A DNA stretch of 64,000 nt from Umbelopsis ramanniana AG (lineage: Eukaryota > Mucoromycota > Umbelopsidomycetes > Umbelopsidales > Umbelopsidaceae): the NCBI RefSeq assembly GCF_025399195.1, contig NW_026252146.1, positions 62,001-126,000 on the forward strand, written 5' to 3'. Numbering within the stretch: the first letter of the stretch is position 1; every line of letters starts with the position of its first letter. The translations under genes were made by a program, and so were the position numbers. The notes under the pieces are model-generated. The model searched no databases. It was not told the DNA's origin and worked only from the letters and a program-made list of their open reading frames with translations. Positions 58,728-64,000 of this stretch are shown here, in pieces.

Positions 58728-60477
58728 ATGTCTGTGCTCAAAAGGATCGAGGTACATTGCACAGCACATACTATTTTTTGGACGAATGCTTACGTTCTCA
58801 TGCTGACCATTTTGTTCTTTCTAGGAAATCGAGGTAAAATTTCGACTAACGATTCCATTGAACCCCAATCAAACAATGCCTTATTGACGTAATGCATTCT
58901 GTCGACGTTAGGCCGAAATGGCCAGAACGCAAAAGAACAAAGCAACCTCCAACCATTTAGGTCTTCTCAAAGCCAAACTTGCTAAGCTTCGTCGTGAGCT
59001 GTTGACTCCAAGCAGTGGTGGTGGTGGTGGCGGTGGTAAGCAATTGTTTAGATCTACGATATTCTCAACATGACGAGATCATGTTAACTGATCGTCCTGT
59101 TCCTTATTTAGTCGGTTTCGACGTTGCAAAGACTGGTGTTGCTCGTATTGGTTTTGTTGGTACGTACATAGTGGAGCGGTTGTATTTGATACATCAACCT
59201 ATAACTAATCTCTCTTCCTCACAGGTTTCCCGTCGGTCGGTAAATCAACTCTCATGTCCAAGCTCACTGGAACACACTCTGAAGTCGGCGCATACGAATT
59301 CACAACATTGACAACCGTGCCCGGTATTGTGCAATATAAAGGTGCTAAACTTCAGATCCTGGATTTACCAGGCATTATCGAAGGTGCAAAGGACGGTAAA
59401 GGTCGTGGTCGCCAAGTCATTGCTGTGGCTCGTACCTGCTCATTGATCTTTATCGTGTTGGATGTGCTCAAGCCTCTTACCGACAAGGGTATCATCGAAA
59501 AGGAAATGGAAGGCTTTGGTATTCGACTTAACAAGAAGCCACCGAATATTGCATTCAAAAAGAAGGAGAAGGGCGGTATCACGGTCACCAACACTGTTCC
59601 TTTGACTAACTTTGATGCTGATGAAATCAAGGCTGTTCTCAGCGAATATCGTATTCACAACGCCGATGTCAACATTAAGGAAGATTGTACTATTGATGAG
59701 TTCATTGACGTTATAGAGGTAAGGGTTGTCTTTACATGTGACAGATCAAAGGTTATGGAAAAAAGTTTTCTAACAAAAAAAAAAAATCTAAAAAAATCAC
59801 TTCCCACATCTCGATTTTCGTGCATCACATTCCAACAGGGTAACAGGTAAGTCTACTCGCGCTTTAGTGTAGGACAATGTCTCTGCAATTGACTCACCAT
59901 GTATGTCCCTCACAGAATATACATCCCCGCCGTCTATGTTCTCAACAAGATCGATTCCATCTCCATCCAAGAGCTTGATCTGATTTACAAAATTCCTAAC
60001 GCTGTTCCTATATCATCGCAACATGGATGGAACTTTGATGAGCTTTTGGAAACCATGTGGTCCGTGAGTATCGACCTTCAGACATGCTTACAACATCTAA
60101 AAAAAAAAAAAAATCGTGTGGAGAATTGTTTTCATTGACATGTGTCTGTTCGTTACTAGAAACTGGATTTGGTCCGCATTTACACAAAACCGAAAGGCAA
60201 GTTGCCCGATTATGATCAGCCAGTGGTTCTGAAGCGCGACGCCTGCACGGTTGAAGACTTTTGTAACTGTATCCACAAAGCCATCTTGGCCAACTTTAAG
60301 AGGTAAGCAAAGGACATTGACAGGTGTAAAAAACGGGAAACATTGGTACTGATCATGGGTTTTCCATTCTTCAGCGCTCTGGTATGGGGTAACTCTGTCA
60401 AGCATAACCCTCAAAAGGTTGGCAAGGAACACGTTTTGGACGACGAAGATGTGGTGCAGATCATTAAACGTATCTAA
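58728..60477 (+). CDS. RBG1: Developmentally regulated GTP-binding protein, Rbg1/DRG1
   Basis: Nine exons: 58728-58751, 58825-58833, 58912-59035, 59113-59160, 59225-59718, 59839-59846, 59916-60063, 60160-60302 and 60375-60477 (366 residues; human DRG1 is 367). DRG1/Rbg1 is a cytosolic Obg-related GTPase that works with a DFRP/Tma46 partner on translating or stalled ribosomes. The start [20 protein letters not shown] and the [15 protein letters not shown] helix match the family. G1 is GFPSVGKST (about 69-77), G3 is [19 protein letters not shown]4 is NKID, and the C-terminal TGS domain has [15 protein letters not shown] and [12 protein letters not shown]. Two microexons of 9 and 8 bases are needed to keep the conserved IEEIEAE and VIEGNRIYIP. 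The 317 bases between this gene and the preceding stop are AT-rich and hold no other gene. Confidence 0.96.
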
Positions 60478-61137
60478 GCCTCATCTCCCTTGTCATACCT
60501 TAAGCGACAGTAAAGTCTAGGCAATTTTTTTCAACCAAGGCCCTTTAGAAACGGCCCAATGCTGTTAATAGGAAAACAAAAATAAAAAAAATAAAAAAAT
60601 AAAATTTGCACACAACGTCGGATGAAACCTGTTCTGCCGCTGCTCGTGCTGCTTGCCTTAAGTTTCTAATGGTACTCCGTTAGTAAAGAGCTGCATACCA
60701 TTTAGGAAAAGAATCCGCGGCCCACGGTAACCCTTAACCCGCTGCTCATAAAAAATCTCAGCCAGAAGCAGTAGGCCCGACCCAAAAAAAAAATTGGCCT
60801 AACTCAGCTAAACACCAGCTTATCTCGCAAAGTAACCCACACTTTTTCGAAATTTGCCGACTCCACCAAACCCAAAGAGGTTCCACAACGATTGCATAGA
60901 GGTAAATTAATCTCGGCAGGAGAAGGTTTATTGAATTAGTTCGTAACAAAAAAGTTTACCATAGAAGCATAGCATCCTTTTAGCTAACAAGACTATTATT
61001 TAATTATAAGGCAGAGCAGGAATAAAGTGGTAGCATACGATAGAGAGAGTACTATAGGAAAGCGTGTTTGATGAAAGAAATTTTGTGTTTTGTAAAAAAA
61101 AAATCCGTCCAGCGTTGAATGTTTAGTGGAAGGAAAT
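60478..61137. other. Convergent 3' region, no gene seen
   Basis: Between the stops of RBG1 and the UNC93-like gene. It contains an A-rich run near 60580-60605. No recognisable feature. Confidence 0.55.
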
Positions 61138-62535
61138 TTAGACCTTCTCATCACCAACAGATTGCTTCTCATAAGCTTCAGGTCTCTCGAGATTTTCGAC
61201 ACCTTCATAGTGACCACCGACCAACTTGGTCTCACCCTCAACACCTTGCAAGTTGTCGACAACTTCTTCAGTGACATCGGGAATGGTAAAGCAGACGACG
61301 TAAGCGAGCAAAAGACCAGCACCGTTAAGGGCGAAAGCAATAGCCAACTCAGTCATATAAGGAGTACGGATAGCATCAACTTGACCAGCAATGGCGTTAG
61401 CAGCGTTCTGGATGGTCTTGTAGAAACCACCATAACGGGCAGCACGTTCAGTATCGTTGGTCATTGTTCCCAAAAGCCAGTAGATGAAACCTTGGTAGAT
61501 GGCATCACCAGCACCGAAAAGAGCATATTCAATGACGAGACCGGCATATCCAGGAGACAAGACATCCATCTGAAGAGTGGGGTCGGCCTTAAGAGCAACA
61601 ACGGATTCACGAGTGAACTTTTGTTGGGCGAAGATAGCTCCGATCCAGACAGCAGCCATGATAACCAAGGTGACAGTGTTACCAATGAAAGCACGACGCT
61701 TACGTTCACCAAGGAACTTCCAATCAAGGAAAAAACCAAAGAGACCAGCTCCGAAAATTTGGAACATCCAGTAGAACAAGTTGTTGAAGGCACGAGTGCG
61801 AAAAACAAAGAACTGTTGGTAGGTGTAGAACCAGTTGGAACCAGCGAACAAAGGAATCAAGACCAACATTCTCCAGTCCTTGAACAACAAGAGAACTTCA
61901 ACAGCCTCACGCTTCCAGTTGGAGAATTTGTGGAGAGACACGGGGGTACCATCGGCACGGATGACCTTGCCGGGAGGAAGGAGAGCAATGGCGAGGAAAG
62001 CACCGAAAGCCATGATGACCATGAAGGCAATGTAGGTGCTTTGGGAAACAGCTTGAGCACCACCGGAAGACCATTCACGACCAAGGGCAATGGCGGCACC
62101 GATAGTGGCACCCAAGTTGAAGATCATCCAGAAGGTAGCGAAGAACTTACCCTTCTCAGCTTCAGTGGGGTAAGACATCATAATACCAGCTTGAGCGGTC
62201 CACAAGAAACCAGCACCAATACCGAGAAGAGCACCAGTGGCAATAGTGAAACCAGAGTTAGGGGTGAGGTAAGAACCGATATAGAGGACATAGGTAAGAG
62301 CAGCGGGGATGATGACACGAGCACCGAACATGTTGTAGACGGGAGCACCGATAAGAGAGCAGAGAGTGAAGGTGACGGAAAGGGCAGTACCGGCATTATC
62401 GGCAGTCTTGGGATCAGCTTGACCAGCACCTCCCATACCGTTGACGGCGTTGAACATACCGGGACAGCAGAAGCAAATGAAACCGACCAGGACGACCTGG
62501 ACGTAGGGGTCAGAATAGCGAATTCCCAAAACCAT
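61138..62535 (-). CDS. UNC93-like major facilitator protein
   Basis: Single exon of 465 residues. It has about 11-12 hydrophobic segments, starting RYSDPYVQVVLVGFICFCCP and including MFNAVNGMGGAGQ, a typical start for fungal UNC93-like (DUF895) proteins. AGIMMSYPTEAEKGKFFATF and FWMIFNLGATIGAAIALG follow, then a cytosolic loop around residues 195-225 and a hydrophilic acidic C-terminal tail of about 50 residues. UNC93 proteins in animals regulate channels or receptors; in fungi their role and substrate are unknown. Strongly biased codons and no introns suggest high expression. The bias opens a long false frame on the plus strand (61126-62571). A TATA box lies about 80 bases upstream. Confidence 0.9.
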   Translation of the reverse strand: MVLGIRYSDPYVQVVLVGFICFCCPGMFNAVNGMGGAGQADPKTADNAGTALSVTFTLCSLIGAPVYNMFGARVIIPAALTYVLYIGSYLTPNSGFTIATGALLGIGAGFLWTAQAGIMMSYPTEAEKGKFFATFWMIFNLGATIGAAIALGREWSSGGAQAVSQSTYIAFMVIMAFGAFLAIALLPPGKVIRADGTPVSLHKFSNWKREAVEVLLLFKDWRMLVLIPLFAGSNWFYTYQQFFVFRTRAFNNLFYWMFQIFGAGLFGFFLDWKFLGERKRRAFIGNTVTLVIMAAVWIGAIFAQQKFTRESVVALKADPTLQMDVLSPGYAGLVIEYALFGAGDAIYQGFIYWLLGTMTNDTERAARYGGFYKTIQNAANAIAGQVDAIRTPYMTELAIAFALNGAGLLLAYVVCFTIPDVTEEVVDNLQGVEGETKLVGGHYEGVENLERPEAYEKQSVGDEKV

Positions 62536-64000
62536 GGTTCTTTTAGAAATGAAAGGAAAAGACTGGAGTAGCTGAGAGTTAGACTAACGAAAAGAAAAGA
62601 GAGAACTCTTGGGTATTTATATGAAAATTGTAGCTGAGAACGGGAACGCAACTAATCGTATCATGAGAAAGCAAAAAAAGCGTGTGTGCGATGTGGTGTT
62701 TATGATTTTGTGTCGCCAGGGTCCTGTTGAATTGAGTTGGGGTCTTACAAAGAGTACGAAGTACAAACGCCCATTAACCGCTGTATGGTATTGTGGCGGT
62801 GGAAGAAGTCCTTTTGGTCAGACAAAAACCAACGCCCTCATTAAAAGAAAGGGTCTATCAAGGGTTCGATGTCTGTATAGTTGAAACACCGCGTCTTACA
62901 TTTGCTTTGTACCTTGGTGATTTTCGCTCTCTTCTGTGACTTTTGCCGCGCAGATTTTTCGTTGATCGAAATCCATGTTCTTAGACTGTTCCCCTATCTC
63001 CTTAACTTTTTCCCAAGTGGCCTTCTACCAAAAAGGGTCCTTCCTCATCCAGTGGCATCTCACTTGTTTTGATTGGTCACTCCTCAAGTGACGCCTCCCT
63101 TCCATAATTATTTTTGTGTACACCGTGTGATCTTGGCTCCAACGGTTTATGCCACCAAAAAAAACCCTGGATGGGAGGCGTGCTCGAGGATGAGGGTCCA
63201 CTTGAGGGCTTGATAACAGTGCGAACAAGTTCAGTGGGAAAATATAGCCTATCTCATCTTCAGGGTTTGCTTTCCGTTCAGGACTCAACACTTGTATTAC
63301 CAACAGAGTCTAAAAAAATTTTGTTACAAAGTCAACGTACAGCATATGTAACACTTGTAACAGCTCGGATATCAGCCTTCGTTTGATAACACATGCTATC
63401 TCTCAATAAGGGGGACCCATTGATACATGATAAAGAACTTAAACTCCCAAAAAATAAGAAGTCATGACCTTGGATATTCATCTTTCACTTGCTGATGTGG
63501 TATTCACTGGCGAAACTTATAAGACACCCATTCTGGATCTTAGCAGTACTAAATTGAGGCAACCACTTGAACCCAAAAAAAAAGAAAAAGAAAAATCACA
63601 CATGTTCTCAATGCAGGTGAGCCCAGCTCATTGCACGGCGCACCTTCCATATTCCAGGTTATGCCAACTCCAAGTCACTGACTTGGTAACAGCATAACAC
63701 AACATATAGCATAATAGCGCACTTCCATTCCTCTGCCTTTCCCTATCGTGCACTTGAGCTACCTAAATGTAGAGGTCGCTCAGCTAAGCCTTGGCCTTAT
63801 CTCTCCCCAAACCGCTTATTTTAAACCAAATACTGCGCGCCTGTTCACCCATATTAAAGTCTTGTGTTCAGGGTCGAGGTTCAGGGTCGTATCTTGTGAA
63901 CAACCGTATTTGTTGCTATGGGCTTTATTGTATTCCCAAAAGCCCTGCATCTGTCTTACGCTAATAATGGTCAGGATACACTAATTATCGGAAAATGGAG
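62536..64000. other. Upstream region to window end, no gene seen
   Basis: Beyond the TATA box of the UNC93-like gene, the remaining 1.4 kb holds only short frames on both strands without domain features. A gene cut by the window edge cannot be excluded but I see no exon of one. Confidence 0.5.
62614..62621 (-). promoter_or_regulatory. TATA box of the UNC93-like gene
   Basis: On the minus strand TATAAATA lies about 79-86 bases upstream of the ATG at 62535, in the expected position. Confidence 0.5.

Noticed and set aside
61126-62571. A 481-codon plus-strand open frame over the UNC93-like gene
   Set aside because: Same antisense effect of codon bias. The minus-strand reading has clear membrane segments and family features; the plus reading is a Thr/Ser/Glu-rich shadow.

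Overview
This is nuclear DNA from an early-diverging fungus, most likely Mucoromycota (Mucorales-like). That placement is an inference: genes are dense and rich in introns of about 50-100 bases (GT...YAG, often with a CTAAC-type branch site), and the gene set is fungal (external NADH-cytochrome b5 reductase, SRF-type MADS factor, Zrc1-like zinc transporter, Yvc1-like channel, Rgd2-like RhoGAP, Caf120/Skg3-like PH protein) alongside animal-like members (EHD ATPase, YIPF6, MFSD1-like transporter, PP4R1, a WRKY-GCM1-type zinc finger). I see no tRNA, rRNA, CRISPR or intact transposon.

Layout. 1-12 kb: WRKY-like zinc-finger protein (+), long ankyrin/AT-hook protein (+), MCR1 (-), MADS-box factor (+). 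12-24 kb: MFSD1-like transporter (-), lipase (+), EHD ATPase (+) converging on Yip4/YIPF6 (-), F-box protein (+). 24-35 kb: conserved fungal protein of unknown function (+), Kelch-BTB protein (-), Yvc1-like channel (+), PP4R1-like phosphatase subunit (+). 35-43 kb: SAM methyltransferase (-), a gene-poor stretch holding a decayed SR-protein pseudogene (-), F-BAR/DEP/RhoGAP protein (+). 43-54 kb: MET6 (+), Zrc1-like transporter (-), small secreted KRE9/KNH1-like protein (+), DUF2470-like membrane protein (-), RSA4/NLE1 (-). 54-64 kb: Caf120/Skg3-like protein (+), RBG1/DRG1 GTPase (+), UNC93-like protein (-), and a gene-free end.

How the genes relate. There are no operons. Most genes are unrelated housekeeping or signalling genes. 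The clearest functional link is the convergent EHD and Yip4 pair, since the Yip4 protein carries two NPF motifs, the classic EH-domain ligand. MET6 and the UNC93-like gene are intronless or nearly so, with strongly biased codons and good TATA boxes, as expected for high expression.

Exon boundaries were worked out by hand from splice signals, reading-frame continuity and remembered family features. Frame arithmetic closes for every multi-exon model given, but no transcript or database search supports them. No clear previously undescribed system is evident. The best leads are the WRKY-like protein with altered metal-ligand spacing, the SR-protein pseudogene, the microexons in two genes, and the cysteine-pair tail of the MFSD1-like transporter.
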